Notes: generated by a model from the sequence alone, not told the origin. Shown: positions 10,944-21,984, counted from the stretch's first letter. The stretch: 64,000 nucleotides of DNA from Chenopodium formosanum (GCA_024500155.1 CM044868.1:34583665-34647664), one strand, 5' to 3'. Program-made: numbers and translations.

Positions 10944-12272
10944 CTCACAAAGAAGCGCCAGAATGGCATCAAGGTCCAGGAAGTCGACCCCCTTCACAGA
11001 CGCCTTGTCATTAGGATCAATCGTCTTGAGCATCCCTTTGGCCATATGGAGGACAATCAGCCTCTCCGGAACCTCTGTCAAATTAAACAATATAAGTTAA
11101 TTTTCAGAAAAATTAGCTCCCTTTGTGGCAAGTGTTATTCGATCAAATAAATGGGAGTTTGGACGAATGATAGTACCTTCCTCCTCCCCCATAGCGGCTT
11201 TGCTGTCACTTGTTGCTGAGCCAAGAGCAGTATTAAGTGGCTTGCCACTCTTCGATACCCCCTGAGGAGCATCCGGCTTCTGGGATGGCTTGATGGGGGT
11301 GGAGCCACCAATGACCTTCCTTGGCTTGCTGGCAATGTGCTTTCGATTCTTTCTAGAAGTGCCGACATCGCCACCCGACCGTTTTCACAGCTTAGGGTCC
11401 GCCTGTTTAATGGGAGAGGGCTTGGACGAGCCATCCTGCAAAGAATTCATATGTTAGTAGTGACTTCAAAAAATCTCAATTCAAGTAGAAAGAAATATGT
11501 TTCACCGTAAGGAAGAACCTCATTCGACCGTTTGCCCAAAACGGGCAAATGATAGAAAGTTGCAGAATGTGCAGCCGGCTTTTTCTGAGATGGGAGTTTT
11601 GACATCGCTTTGCCTGCACAACACCATAACAAAAGTTAGAAACTCATACAAAAAACAATGATCATTAAGAGCAGCTAAGTAACGTAAATCCAAACAGCCT
11701 ACTACCTTTCGGCCTCTCAAAACTAAGGCCGCAAGCGACCAGATTCGTCCCTTCTGATAGCCACTCGTAACTGGGAATGTAGCTCTGGGGGGTTACCTCC
11801 TTCACCCCTGTTTCCTCATTGTTTTGAACGGCCATAGAAAAAAGTCCTTGATATAATATTTGCTCCTGTGCCTGCCTTGGAACAGGCGGCAGGGCTTTTT
11901 TCCAGCAAGGAGGGGAGGTTCTTTGTTCCAGCGATTGTACTGCCTGTTTAGCTGGTGGTCCGGGGAAGAGACTATGTAGAACTTAGTTCTCCATTCTTTC
12001 CACTTGTTTTCCTTCCCTATATACATCATAAAGCCCTTATGGCTAGTAAGGGTAAACCAGCCGGCCCCACTTGATTGGGGAGTCTTGCTCAAATAGTGCA
12101 TATGAGCGAATGCCTCAAAGCTGGGGTCCACCTCCAGCGTCTCACAGGCGGTAACGTAGCCCAAATATTTACCCAAGGGTTGGGAGCTAGTTTCTAGATA
12201 CCCAGTTGATATCCATCAAGAATCCTCTCCACTGCCGAATGGAGAGGGAAACGCAGACCAGCTTTGATGGTC
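10944..12272 (-). pseudogene. Spliced antisense gene of the Tat element, 3' part
   Basis: Minus-strand exons with GT...AG borders. The longest (12176 down to about 11710) reads ...CETLEVDPSFEAFAHMHYLSK, then GWFTLTSHKGF and KWKEWRTKFYIVSSP. This resembles the 'putative gypsy type transposon' domain (PF04195) common in Tat antisense ORFs. Downstream exons include one ending SFERPK, a basic linker exon (about 11440-11175) and a final one (complement 10944-11074, EVPERLIVLHMAKGM...). Several in-frame stops are present. The 5' half of the gene lies beyond the Tekay insertion, at 44713-45345. Confidence 0.5.
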
Positions 12273-12798
12273 TGTAATACCTCGTATTTTATTTAAAGTA
12301 TGTATTTTATAAAGTATATTAAATAGTTGTGATTATTTTAATTAAAGTATTTTAATTAATATTATAAAAGGAAAATATTTTAATTAATAAAGTATTAAAG
12401 TATTTTATTATAAAAGGAAAGTTTATTTAAGTATTTTATTTAAAAGTTGGCGATTTTATTTTAAGGAAGTTTAATTTTAACAAGTTTTATTAGGGAAGGG
12501 ATTAGGAAAACCAAAATAGGAAAGTTTAGGGTAAAAGGGTTGGTAGAGAAGGGGGTATAAATATCCCACTTATGAGGCAAATCAACTTTGCCCAGAGTGG
12601 AGAAAACCCAAGGTAAGCTTCTCCCCTTTTCTCTTTACTTTTCTTTCTTTTTTTCTTCCTCTTCCCCTTCCCCTATTCACGGCCGGCCACCACCACCACC
12701 ATACACGTGGCCGGACCACCACCACACACCACCGCGCACCACCAGCACACGGCCAACAGCCCAGCCGTGCCGTGGTGGCTGCTGCTGCCGTGGGTTTC
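12273..12798 (+). repeat. Tekay 5' LTR, first part
   Basis: It matches 40614-41150 of the 3' LTR, except that an 11-base stretch near the start is missing here. It is cut by Ogre A at 12798/12799. The part around 12670-12790 is CCACC-rich and GC-rich. TATA box TATAAATA at 12555-12562. Confidence 0.9.
12555..12562 (+). promoter_or_regulatory. TATA box of the Tekay 5' LTR
   Basis: TATAAATA in gggggtataaatatccc. The copy in the 3' LTR is at 40908-40915. No GC-palindrome array lies upstream, unlike the other LTRs of this window. Confidence 0.65.
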
Positions 12799-13787
12799 TG
12801 TAGGCGTCGCCCGAAGTGCGCCTACGTTAAAAAGCATGTTGTGAATATGCTTGGCACTCATAGGAAGTGGGAATTGACATAATACGATTAGGGACAAGGA
12901 AAGTAGGGAGCCGCCAACAAGTTTTTGTGGAACTTGTAAACCGTTCACGGATCATAAAAAAGGCAACCACGATAAGGGACAACGATAGGCAACAACGATT
13001 GACCCGTGAAGGTTACACCCCATTCATAATCCATGAGATTACTAACTCCATATGGTTCGGAACCACAAAAGGAGGATCGGGGATGATGGTACGAAGTGAG
13101 TCATGGAGTCACATTCGCCCGTATTGGCCTCTACTCGATTCTTATAGTGAAAAGCATTCCTGTGATCTCAAAGGCATACAAACAATAATTCAATTCGCTC
13201 CAAACTACTATTTAACTAAATTGGTTCAAAATTAATGCGCACATAATTCTAAATATTTGGTGATCACTTGATTAAACAACAAGATTAAAAAGGAACCTAA
13301 ACCGGTTGTCCAAATTATCTTATTAGTCGTGATGTTCAATTACATATTCCCATTAACATGCAATATTGTGATCAATAAATATAATAAAATCAATATAAAC
13401 ATAAAAAGAACCAATTTAATCATAATTCTAACAACAGAAAAATCGTTAGAAAAATAATAATAAAAAGATCATAACTCTTACTTTGAATCTGTTTGCTTGC
13501 AACTACAAAATAATAAACGAGTTAGTAACTTCAAGGAAATAATAAAAACAACAATTAAATTAAATTAAATAAAAACAAGGTTAATTTTGGGGCCAAACCC
13601 TCAAACGATTCTACCTTTCACGCCTTGGTTTAAGGATAGAACCTCGAGTAAAATATGGACTCCTTTGAGTGCTTGAAGAAGGAATTTTGAAGTGAAAAGG
13701 GTAGGCTAGTGTTTAGGTTAAGAGCATAGAAGAGAGAAAATAAGAATAATAGAATTCTGGTTGCCCCGTTCATCAGAAATGAGGGGG

Positions 13788-13796
13788 TATTTATAG
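13788..13796 (-). promoter_or_regulatory. TATA box of Ogre A 3' LTR
   Basis: CTATAAATA on the minus strand. The same site is at complement 30944-30952 in the 5' LTR and at 46533-46541 in the solo LTR. It lies about 60 bases downstream (LTR sense) of the palindrome array. Confidence 0.75.
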
Positions 13797-13855
13797 GGAA
13801 ATGTGCTGAGGGAGCACACGGAACCCTAAAATGATAAAAACCCTAAAAAAGTATC

Positions 13856-14083
13856 CCGTGACACGGTCAGACTGTACCGTGACACGGTTAGACTGTACCG
13901 TCAGACGGTACAAGTTCACGTGACACGGTCAGTTTTTGGAGTGTCGCGGGAAATTTTCAGAAAACGGAACGGAAAACGCGTTAAGGGTTTACGCGGAAAG
14001 GACGCGGAACTCCCCGTGTCACGGCAGAACTCCCGTGTCACGGGAAGTCCCACCGTCAGACGGGAAGAGTTCCCGTGACACGG
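13856..14083. repeat. Phased CCGTG-W-CACGG palindrome array, Ogre A 3' LTR
   Basis: Nine units start at 13856, 13877, 13898, 13918, 13939 and 14014, 14033, 14053, 14073. Cores are CCGTGACACGG, CCGTGTCACGG or CCGTCAGACGG with a few decayed forms. Spacing inside the two groups is 19-21 bases and the spacers differ. Confidence 0.95.
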
Positions 14084-14480
14084 TCAACTCCAGTCCACTT
14101 TTCCATCTAAATTTATTTTTAAGCCTAATTTCTTTCGGCTGTTTGAGTGCTGATTGATGATTACGGGCTTTTTTCTAACTTTTAATATTCGGGCTAAAAT
14201 AATAAAATAACAAATAAAATTAAATAAAATATTTGGGCCAAAAATAATAAAATAATAATAAAATAAAAAAAAAGGTTTGGGCTTAAAATTAATTAACAAA
14301 TTAAAACTATGCTTTTACCAAACACCAAGACAGATCCATGGACCTTTTAAAAATATGAATTTAATAAAATACGATTTTTTAAGCACTCTCTGGATTAAAT
14401 ACTAAACCCGACCAACAGTGGCGGTGAAAGGTTATTTATCATCGGGCTTGGTTTTGGGGAGACATTTTTAGGTGTCTACA

Positions 14481-14495
14481 GAAGCCCCCACTTTG
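14481..14495 (-). promoter_or_regulatory. Polypurine tract of Ogre A
   Basis: AAAGTGGGGGCTTC on the minus strand directly before the 3' LTR. Ogre B has the same tract at 58309-58322. Confidence 0.8.
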
Positions 14496-14689
14496 ACTGA
14501 GTTTGTAGAAACGCTAATTTCGAAAACGATAGTCAAAGTAGTCGATAGGGACGGAGAATGATTTAAGACGTTCTGCGATCCTAAATCAATCTGTATATGC
14601 CGATACCTGCAGAAAAATGTTAGTTCTACAGATAAAAGAGTAAAAGGATAGAATACATATCTGGCACCAGTGTGTCAGTGACAAACGAG

Positions 14690-15060
14690 TTTGGTATTTT
14701 CTTATACTTGAAGGAATCTACTGAGTGACATTGGTTGAAACGCTTTCCATGCCCGAGGAAAGCCGACTGAAGAGTTTGGTACCTTTCTAAGCCTGAAGAA
14801 AGCTACCGGATAATACTTTCCATGCCTGAGGAAAGTCGACAAACGAATTTGGTGTCATTCTATGCTTGAAGAAATCCACCGATAATGCCTTCCATACTTG
14901 AGGAAACCTGACAAAGGAATTTCGTGGTTTTCTATACTTGAAGAAAAATCCACGGATGATGCTTTCCATGCCTGAGGAAAGCCGACTTGGCGGTTTTCTA
15001 TACTTGAAGAAAAATCCACCGATAACGCTTTCCAAGCCTGAGGAAAGCCGACGGTTGCTG
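14690..15060 (-). repeat. Imperfect tandem repeats in Ogre A 3' UTR
   Basis: About five units of roughly 70-80 bases share the phrases 'ctttcca(t)gcc(t)gaggaaagcc' and 'ttctatacttgaagaaa'. Such variable 3' UTR repeats are known in Tat/Ogre elements. Confidence 0.8.
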
Positions 15061-15356
15061 AAAATTGATAAGTGTATGGTGGTTTGATTATCCCCGAACA
15101 TGGGCTATAAATGATTCACAATTTTAAACCGATTATCCGACCATATTAAATGTTTAAAATACCGCAAAATAGGCTTTGACGCTTGCCAGGGGTAAAATGG
15201 AAATTTTAGTCCCCCTTAAACATCAGTTGGGATTTTCCGCGTAACTTCAGCGAAAAAATAATCACCCAATAAACCCGGAAAGTCAGCCAAACTGGTCAAA
15301 AGGCTAGGCATATTCCCTGACCAGACTCGGATTTGCCGCGCCACGTCAGAAGGTTC

Positions 15357-15409
15357 CTGTGACACGGTCAGGGATTCCCGTCTGACGGGACTAGTATCCC
15401 GTGTCACGG
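15357..15409. repeat. Phased palindromes, Ogre A 3' UTR
   Basis: Units start at 15357 (CTGTGACACGG), 15378 (CCGTCTGACGG) and 15399 (CCGTGTCACGG), spaced 21 and 21 bases. A T-run and AT-rich stretch without genes follow to 15600. Confidence 0.9.
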
Positions 15410-15630
15410 GTCATATGTTTTCCCTTTTTTTTTTTTATTTGCGCTGTTTGAATCAGTCAACAACGGCTCTTTTTTTTGTCCTTTTCTGCCTTTAAATCCG
15501 CGTGCACCATTTTTCATTTCACATTTCTTCTTGCTTTCACATTTGCTTTCACCATTCACCAATTTAGCTTCTCTCTTTCCAAAAGCTGCCGCGCCATGTC
15601 TGGCGTTAACCGCCGGCCGTTTGAAGCTCG

Positions 15631-15871
15631 CCGTGACACGGTAACGGCGACCGTGACACGGTTAGTCTCTCTCTTTTTTTTTTTTCTTTTTTTCCTTCAC
15701 CTTTTTTGCTTTGCTGCGGCTGTTTGGCTACTGCGCTACTGCTGTTTTGTTGCTACTTCTGTCTCTGTTCATGTGCTGCCGTCCAGTTCACCGGAGCCCC
15801 GTCAGCCTCGAAATTTTGCCGTGACACGGTTGCTCTTGACCGTGACACGGTTAGTCTTGCCCGTGTCGCGG
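15631..15871. repeat. Phased palindromes upstream of the PMD-like gene
   Basis: Units start at 15631 and 15651, then 15819, 15840 and 15861 (20; 21, 21 bases). The two groups flank a T-rich stretch. Confidence 0.9.
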
Positions 15872-16374
15872 TAGTTGCGCTGGTGACCGGAATATATTTT
15901 CGAGTTTTGGAGTTCAAATTTCACCAATTTTGTTGTAATTCCTCGATCTTCTCCTCATTTTCGACTTTTTACACACATCCATGTAAGCTCCCTTTGATTT
16001 TTGCTTTGAATTTGCTTCACATTAACAATTTCATGACAAACCCTAAAAAAATCAATTTGGGGGTTTTTGATTTTGAAGCTTTATGTTGAAATTCTTGCCA
16101 TGATATTATTTGTATATGTGTACATGTGTGTTTGTGAGAAATTTGAGATAAAAATTGCATGACTTGATGGAGAATTGAGCAAATCACCATTTTTGGGTGC
16201 TACTTTGTGAGATAATGTTCATGCTTTGAAATGGTGAAAAAAATAGTGATGAGTCTTGTGAAATGATGTATATGTACTATATTGTCATGGAGAACATAGT
16301 ATCATGCGGCTAGGAGCACTTTAGTATTAGTTTGTCATGGAGAAACTAAATACTATAATTTTTGCCAATTTTTA

Positions 16375-16590
16375 GCATACTGATGCCAAGTATTTAGATT
16401 ATTATTTTGCGATTTAAAATGTTTAGGAAATGATGCTAAACATTTAGATTTTGATAAAATTTAGCATATAATTCAATAAACAACTAAATAACTTAGGAAA
16501 TGATGCTAAGTATTTAGATTTTATTATAAATATGCAACTTGAATTAAATGTTTAGGAAATGATGCTAAACATTTAGATTTTGACAATAGC
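16375..16590 (+). repeat. Degenerate direct repeats before the PMD-like gene
   Basis: The phrase ttaggaaatgatgctaa followed by (c/g)(a/t)atttagatttt occurs three to four times at irregular spacing. A TATA-like ttataaatat lies at about 16525. It may be leader or intron of the PMD-like gene. Confidence 0.6.
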
Positions 16591-19158
16591 ATGCCTAGAC
16601 GACGAGATTGCGACCTTTCTACCCGCGGTCGGCGTCGGGCTTTTCGGGAGGACACTCCCACTGTCCCTGAGGGCGTGGATGACGACGTCTTGGAGTCCGA
16701 GCCTCGGACTTCTACGAGTAGGGGTAGGTGGATTCCACCTCCCTGGACTCCAGACCAGTTGGTTTTCTGCCGTGAAAACCACGTTTCTCATCGTGCACTC
16801 TCCGGCATAGTCGATGGCACACTTTGCCAACATGGTTCCGGGGCCGGTGATTTGATCCCTCGACTCCACCAGGTCATCACGGGGGATCCTGCTACGAGCG
16901 CCCTATGGGAGTCGTCTGGCTTGGTCGATTTCTATGCGGCGGTTGTAGGGTTTCGCAGCCCCCGGGGTTGTGGCGCGACGGTTGTTCATGCGTTGTTGGA
17001 GTATTTTTGGGATACTACCAACACGTTTCACTTTGCTTGGGGGGAGATGACGGTGACCCCTTTAGACTTCAGCATGATCAGCGGGCTGCGCTTTACCGAC
17101 CGGGCAGTAGGCCAGATGTCTGATCTATCCTGGACATCGGCTGAGGTAGCCGATTTGTTAGGTCCGATCGTTCAGCACATCAGGACTCGTCCGGTGTCAC
17201 GAAGTGGTCCTAGGAGTGGACGATCGGAGTTGGCTTCAGTTTTTGCTTGCGGCTTTGATATGGAGGATACAACGGCCGAGTAGCGGGTGCGAATCTTCAT
17301 CTTGATCCTGATCTCTATGACCCTCTCTCCTGACAGGAGTTCACGCGTGCTCCTCTATTACCTCCCTTCTTTGGCCAGGATTCCCGAGATAGGATCCTAC
17401 AGCTGGGCCAGTCTTGAATACGCGGATCTTCTTCTATCTCTACGTCATGGCTGCCGTCAGCTGAATGACGAGTCCTTTATCACTGTTTACGGCCTGTGGA
17501 GAGTCGTAGAGGTAATGATCTTTTCCCCTTCTTGTTCCATTTCGGTTTTTTCGATTCGTATGCTGAATGTTATTTTTGTTGCAGTTATGGTTCTACGAGT
17601 ACTTCCCAGGCTTGGCTCCTCGCCGGCGTCGGGGAGTGGTCCATGACTTCCCTGTCGGAGCCAGCTGGCGTGATCGAGGAGAGTCACGGGTGGAGTCTGT
17701 TCCGGCGCTTCGTGGGGTACTATGCCGAGGCACCTCTTCCGTTGGTGTAAGGATTAGCTTTGTTGCGTTTTTCCCTTCTGATGTTGTTTCTGTCGTTTCA
17801 CGCCTAACTTTTTATGGTTTCTAGTTTCCCATTGATGTTCAGTATCGTCCTTGGGCCGGGATGACTGATCTGCCCGAGGCCCTACGTCTTTCAGTGTACC
17901 GTACCATTTTGGTTGGTACTGGGCGCTTCGTCTGGTACTTGGGAGAGCGAGTCGTCCGTCAGCATAGCGACGATCGCTTTGTGGTACCTTCTTCCCCGCC
18001 AGAGTCGATGCTGGACTCCAGTTTGATCAGAGGGTTGATCAACAGGGGAGAGCGCTACACTTTTCCGTGGCAGGAGCTTGTTCACATGGAGAGTGACTAC
18101 GCGCGGGATTTGCTTCCCTCTCTGGCTCCTCCAGCCCGTCTTCCCGAGGTATGATTTATTTCGAGAATCTTCTTTACTGGTCTCTGTTTTAAATAGTGGA
18201 ATAACTTGATTATTCGATCATATTTTCAGACGACCATTCACCCTGTGGGGAGGATTCAGATTCCTCCTCAGTCTGTCCGCTACCCTGGGCCGATCGGTAT
18301 CACGGAGGACCATATTGCTGACGCGCCGGAGGGTTATAGACAGGCGCAGGAGTCAGTGCCTGAGGCTTTTGAGCCGGTTAGTTTCCTTCGACGTATTATC
18401 CACTCTTTTAATGCTGCTTATTACTGATTTTTCTTTGTTTTATCCTCAGCCTAACCGCCCGGAGGTGATGGGAATTATGAAGCTGGTGGACGCACTGAAG
18501 TATTGCATCATCAAGCTTCGGCGTGGTGCGAGTTGTCGGAGCTCTAGCGACGTCCTTGAGGTATCACTTATTACTTTTTCATTTCCACCATCTGTTTTAT
18601 TTTGCATCATTGACACCTTTTGATTTTGTGTTTTTTCAGGAGCGACGGAGGTCCCGCTCGCGCTCGAGGCCTAGAGGCTCGGACGAGGAGGAGCTTGGTC
18701 GTAGTAGACGATCTCCTGAGGCTCACCGGCGTTCTCAGCGAGAGCCGCAGACTACTCAGCCGTTCTAGGAGGCTCAGTGGCAGCAGGGGCAGTCTTCTCA
18801 GCGTCCGTCATTTTCACAGCCTCCAGTTCCTGAGTTTGGGTCTCCTTTGGATCCTGGTTCATTCTCGGCCCCATTATCCGGGATTCCTCCACCACTGTCG
18901 GGCTTGTTCTCGGTTCCGCTATATGGGACGATGCCTTCGCCGACGATTCCAGTATCTTTGGGCCGGTCTACTCCGCTTTCCGGCTGGACGGGTCCTGCTT
19001 TGAGCTTGACTACTACTAGGCCTGCGGGGACTAGTAGGGACGCTACTCCCCGTACTCGGATGGTCGAGGGACTCTTTGGTTCGCCGTTTCCATACAAACA
19101 GGGAGGTCCACGTGCACAGGGACAAGATGAGACTGATTCTGATTCTAGAGATTTTTGA
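16591..19158 (+). pseudogene. Antisense plant-mobile-domain (PMD)-like gene carried by Ogre A
   Basis: It starts at ATG 16591 (MPRRRDCDLS). The conserved PMD-type block is at about residues 110-175: LWESSGLVDFYAAVV, LLEYFWDTTNTFHF, GEMTVTPLDFSMISGL. It continues with YYLPSLARIPEIGSYSWA, LWFYEYFPGLAPR, then WRPW-like YRPWAGM and FVWYLGERVVRQ. Introns with GT...AG borders are visible at 17512-17584, 17745-17824, 18149-18229, 18377-18449 and 18561-18639. The last exon is arginine/serine-rich, then proline/serine-rich, ending at 19158. Damage: the frame shifts at 17281-17337 (TAG at 17281), another shift is likely inside 17585-17744, and a TAG lies at 18766. PMD proteins include MAIN and MAIL1, which act in transposon silencing; copies captured by gypsy elements are known. 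It runs opposite to gag-pol. Confidence 0.75.
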
Positions 19159-19678
19159 TCGAGGGTTTATGTGCATACTATGATGACACTTGATACATTT
19201 ATGTATTACGACTCTTTGTACATTATTTACAGTTTATATATCTACTATTGTGTGTGTTAGTGTGTGTTTGAGACTCTTTGTGTGTGATTGTGTACTTATT
19301 AATGACACGATGAAAGAAGACATAAGTAGAGTAATGGAGGGTACCGACCTTCTCCAAAAGAAAAGAAATTAAATTACCTTCCCCAAAAGAAAAGAAAAGA
19401 AAAGAAATAAAGATAAAATGATGAATAAATGACTAAAAAAATATCTTCCCCAAAAAGAAAAAATAAAAAATAAAAAATAAAAAGCATCGTAAAATAAAGA
19501 TAAAAATAAAAAATAAAAAGCATCGTAAAATAAAGATAAAAATAAAAAAAAAGGTGAGAATTTTATTAGGAATAGAACTCTCAGAAAAGACTGAAAAAAC
19601 AAACGTTAAAGATAAGAAAATACAAAAAAAATCCGGATAGATACGGAAAAGATGAAACAAAAGCAGGCCCGTAAGGTG
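19159..19678 (+). other. Noncoding spacer between the two antisense genes
   Basis: 3' flank of the PMD-like gene, then A-rich low complexity (AAAAGA and AATAAAA runs, about 19355-19560) with a short duplication around aaaaagcatcgtaaaataaagat. No coding region seen. Confidence 0.6.
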
Positions 19679-19769
19679 CCGTGACACGGCAATGTTCACC
19701 GTGTCACGGCAAAACCTGCCGTGTCACGGCAAAGGTTCCCGTGACACGGTGGAATTTCCCGTGTCACGG
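19679..19769. repeat. Five-unit phased palindrome array upstream of the DUF7745-like gene
   Basis: CCGTG(A/T)CACGG units start at 19679, 19699, 19719, 19739 and 19759, exactly 20 bases apart. The four 9-base spacers all differ. The array ends about 70 bases before a TATA box. Confidence 0.97.
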
Positions 19770-19840
19770 GAAGCTTATTATTCAGCAGTTTGTTTCACGC
19801 GTGCGAAAAGATAAATTCTGGGCAGTTCCAAGCGCTTTTG

Positions 19841-19850
19841 CTATAAAATA
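19841..19850 (+). promoter_or_regulatory. TATA box of the antisense DUF7745-like gene
   Basis: CTATAAAATA, 80 bases before the preferred ATG (19921), with the phased palindrome array just upstream. Confidence 0.6.
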
Positions 19851-19920
19851 AGACCAGATTATTCATGATATGCATAATTACGAAACACAAAATAATTTAG
19901 AATTTCATATTTCAATAATC

Positions 19921-20651
19921 ATGTCTCAGAATTTTGATAATACATTGCGCGACTGGTCTTATTCTTTGACCAATGCTGAAAAAAGAGAGTTAGAATTATT
20001 TCATGTCAGGGGTTTGCTAGCCCTGCGACATGTAGCTATTGAACATGATTTTCTTAGGGCAGCATTAGATTATTGGAGTCCAGAAACGCACTGTTTCAAA
20101 TTTGATTATGATGAAATATGTCCTCTGCCGGAGGAATTTGGCGCAATTTTTGGATTTCCTGCTAGGAATCTTATAGCCATGCCTACCTTACGTGAATACT
20201 ATTACCAAGACTTTGAACTCCATCTGAATCTAACAGATCCAGATTTAAATAGAATTGTTTGTGGTAATGAAGTAGACATAGAAAAACTTACGAACTTATA
20301 TTTTAATCGCCCTGTCTCTGAGTCTTATCATGTGTATCGTAGAAGGGCATATATTTTTTGCATGTTTAGCAAGCTACTTTTTGCAAACGGTAAGGTAGGA
20401 CATGCTTGTCTAGCGTCTGTGCTTGAGCATGTAGAAACCGGAAGATCTCCTATGCCGACGTGCCTTGGAGAAACATTTCGTGGTTTAGACGAGGCAAAAT
20501 CTGACCGGAAAGCCATCAGGAAGGGCTCTCTGGTACTATTACAGGTAAAAATATGCTCTGAATAGCCCCCGTGACACAAAACAGTCACCGTGTCACGGTT
20601 AGGTTCTGCCGTGACACGGTCAAAACTGCCGTGTCACGGGAATCTGCATTT

Positions 20652-20683
<32 letters not shown>

Positions 20684-21500
20684 TGACGATTAATGTTCTT
20701 TTTGTTTTCTTGTTTTGCAGATTTGGTTGATGGAGCGTTTGGAATTATTTGAAGCCCCCGATGACATTGAAAAATATGGCCCTAACGACTTAGTCCGTAG
20801 GAAGAAGAATTATTCTGCGAACATGTCGTATGAAGATTGGAAAAATTTCTTTGCAAAGAGAGAATTTTCCATTCGTTGGGTGGTGCCTTGGTGGAGGCTT
20901 ACTAGGATGGTTGGCACGAATGAAACACCATATTGCCGTGTTCCTAGTATCTCCAAATTGACCTTTTACTGTCCCTCTCGACTGATGCGGCAGTATGGAC
21001 TTGAACAAGTAATTCCACGCTATAACGATAGTCCTCGTGAAGTATCGTTGCATGAAAGTAACGTTCACAAGTATGAGACTTATTGGATTGGAAGACCTTT
21101 GTGGACCGTTTCTGCAAGTGACCAAGCTCCTCCTCCCTTATCTAGTGCATACAAGGCATGGTTGAACCCTAGAAGCAAGAGGGAACGATTCGGATCACGC
21201 AAGTCTGATGTAAAGAGTCGTCTTGGAGATAAGAAAACTCCTCTTAAAGATCGCCTAGGTCCGAGAACACAAGGAATTGAGTTTAAGACTCCTAAGATGC
21301 CAAGGAAGAAGACCTATGTGAAAGGAAAGGGTAAAGAAAAGATGGTGTATAGGGAGAAACAACCAAAAAAGTTCAAGAAAGGTGAAAGGGGCGAAAGCTC
21401 GACTAGGGGTGTGACGGTTCGGGCTACAAAAGACACACTAATGGTGAGGGCCGACCTAATTGAGCAAGAGAAGGATGTTCCTAAAGAGAAGAGAGATTAG
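19921..21500 (+). CDS. Antisense DUF7745-like gene of Ogre A (Ogre ORF1 type), one intron
   Basis: Exon 1 is 19921-20544 (an in-frame ATG at 19870 would add 17 residues) and exon 2 is 20721-21500, giving 467 residues without a stop. The 176-base intron (20545-20720) has gtaaaa...ttttgcag borders, phase 0. The N-terminal half matches the DUF7745 pattern: LLALRHVAIEHDFLRAALDYW, then CFKFDYDEICPLPEEFGAIFGF, FCMFSKLLFANGKVGHACLASV and SLVLLQ|IWLMERL. Exon 2 has FSIRWVVPWWRL and LTFYCPSRLMRQYGLEQVIP, then a lysine/arginine-rich tail (from about residue 350) suggesting nucleic-acid binding or nuclear location. Related proteins are encoded by the extra ORF1 of Ogre elements, normally upstream of gag; here it lies behind integrase on the opposite strand. 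Molecular function is unknown. Unlike its neighbours it has no visible damage. Confidence 0.8.
20569..20639. repeat. Phased palindromes inside the DUF7745-like intron
   Basis: Units start at 20569 (decayed), 20588, 20609 and 20629. A long T-run follows (20650-20684) and serves as the polypyrimidine tract of the 3' splice site. Confidence 0.93.
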
Positions 21501-21735
21501 ATCAATAGTGCTTTGCATTTTATTATTTAATTTTTATTTAAAATAAGGCGTATGATGCCAATATTGTAGTCGCATTTATTTTAATAATAATAGCGCATTT
21601 ATTTCTTAAATAAAAATTACAATGACTTTTATATATTATCCGAGTCAAGGAGTCGGACGCCATGGAAGAACAAAGCTAGAACCGGAAATTCGCAACGAAT
21701 GCGCCAATAAATAAAACGGGAAACTAAAAAAACTG

Positions 21736-21876
21736 CCGTGTCACGGTCAAAAGGTCCCGTGACACGGTTGATGATCCCGCGTCACGGCAAAACCCTTTTT
21801 TTTTTTTTTTTTTTTCCAGATTTTGCCGTGACACGGGATTTTCTCCCGTCATACGGGAATTCTTCCCGTGTCGCGG
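21736..21876. repeat. Phased palindromes behind the antisense gene
   Basis: Units start at 21736, 21757, 21777 and at 21826, 21846, 21866, with T-runs between and after. They fill the space between the two convergent genes. Confidence 0.92.
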
Positions 21877-21984
21877 CATATGTACCCTTTTTTTTTTCTT
21901 TTTTTTTTTTGGCCGTGACGCAATGTTGAGTCGGGCACATATTAAATCAATAGAGGGAGCATTTTTTTATTTTAGAGTGGCCGG

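Larger units (their letters stand above)
9747..12272 (+). mobile_element. Tat-lineage Ty3/gypsy element, piece 1 (host of later insertions)
   Basis: Integrase-coding remnant (+) followed by part of a spliced antisense gene (-). The LARD element cuts it on the left and Tekay on the right. It resumes at 44713, 47235 and 60124. Integrase on one strand with an antisense gene behind it is the Tat-lineage layout. Heavy decay shows it is the oldest element here. Confidence 0.75.
12799..14480 (-). repeat. Ogre A 3' LTR
   Basis: 1,682 bases, TGTAGACACC...CGCCTACA on the minus strand. TATA box at complement 13788-13796, palindrome array at 13856-14083. The polypurine tract AAAGTGGGGGCTTC follows on the plus-strand right side (about 14481-14495, complement). 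Confidence 0.95.

Noticed and set aside
12867..13235. 122-codon plus-strand frame in the Ogre A LTR, repeated at 30023-30391
   Set aside because: It is antisense to U5/R of the LTR and is broken by indels in the diverged solo LTR (45549-47234). The copies agree only because the LTRs are recent duplicates.
16591..21500. PMD-like and DUF7745-like genes as host genes
   Set aside because: Both lie inside the bounds and target duplication of Ogre A, between integrase and the 3' LTR, and share its palindrome arrays, so they belong to the element.
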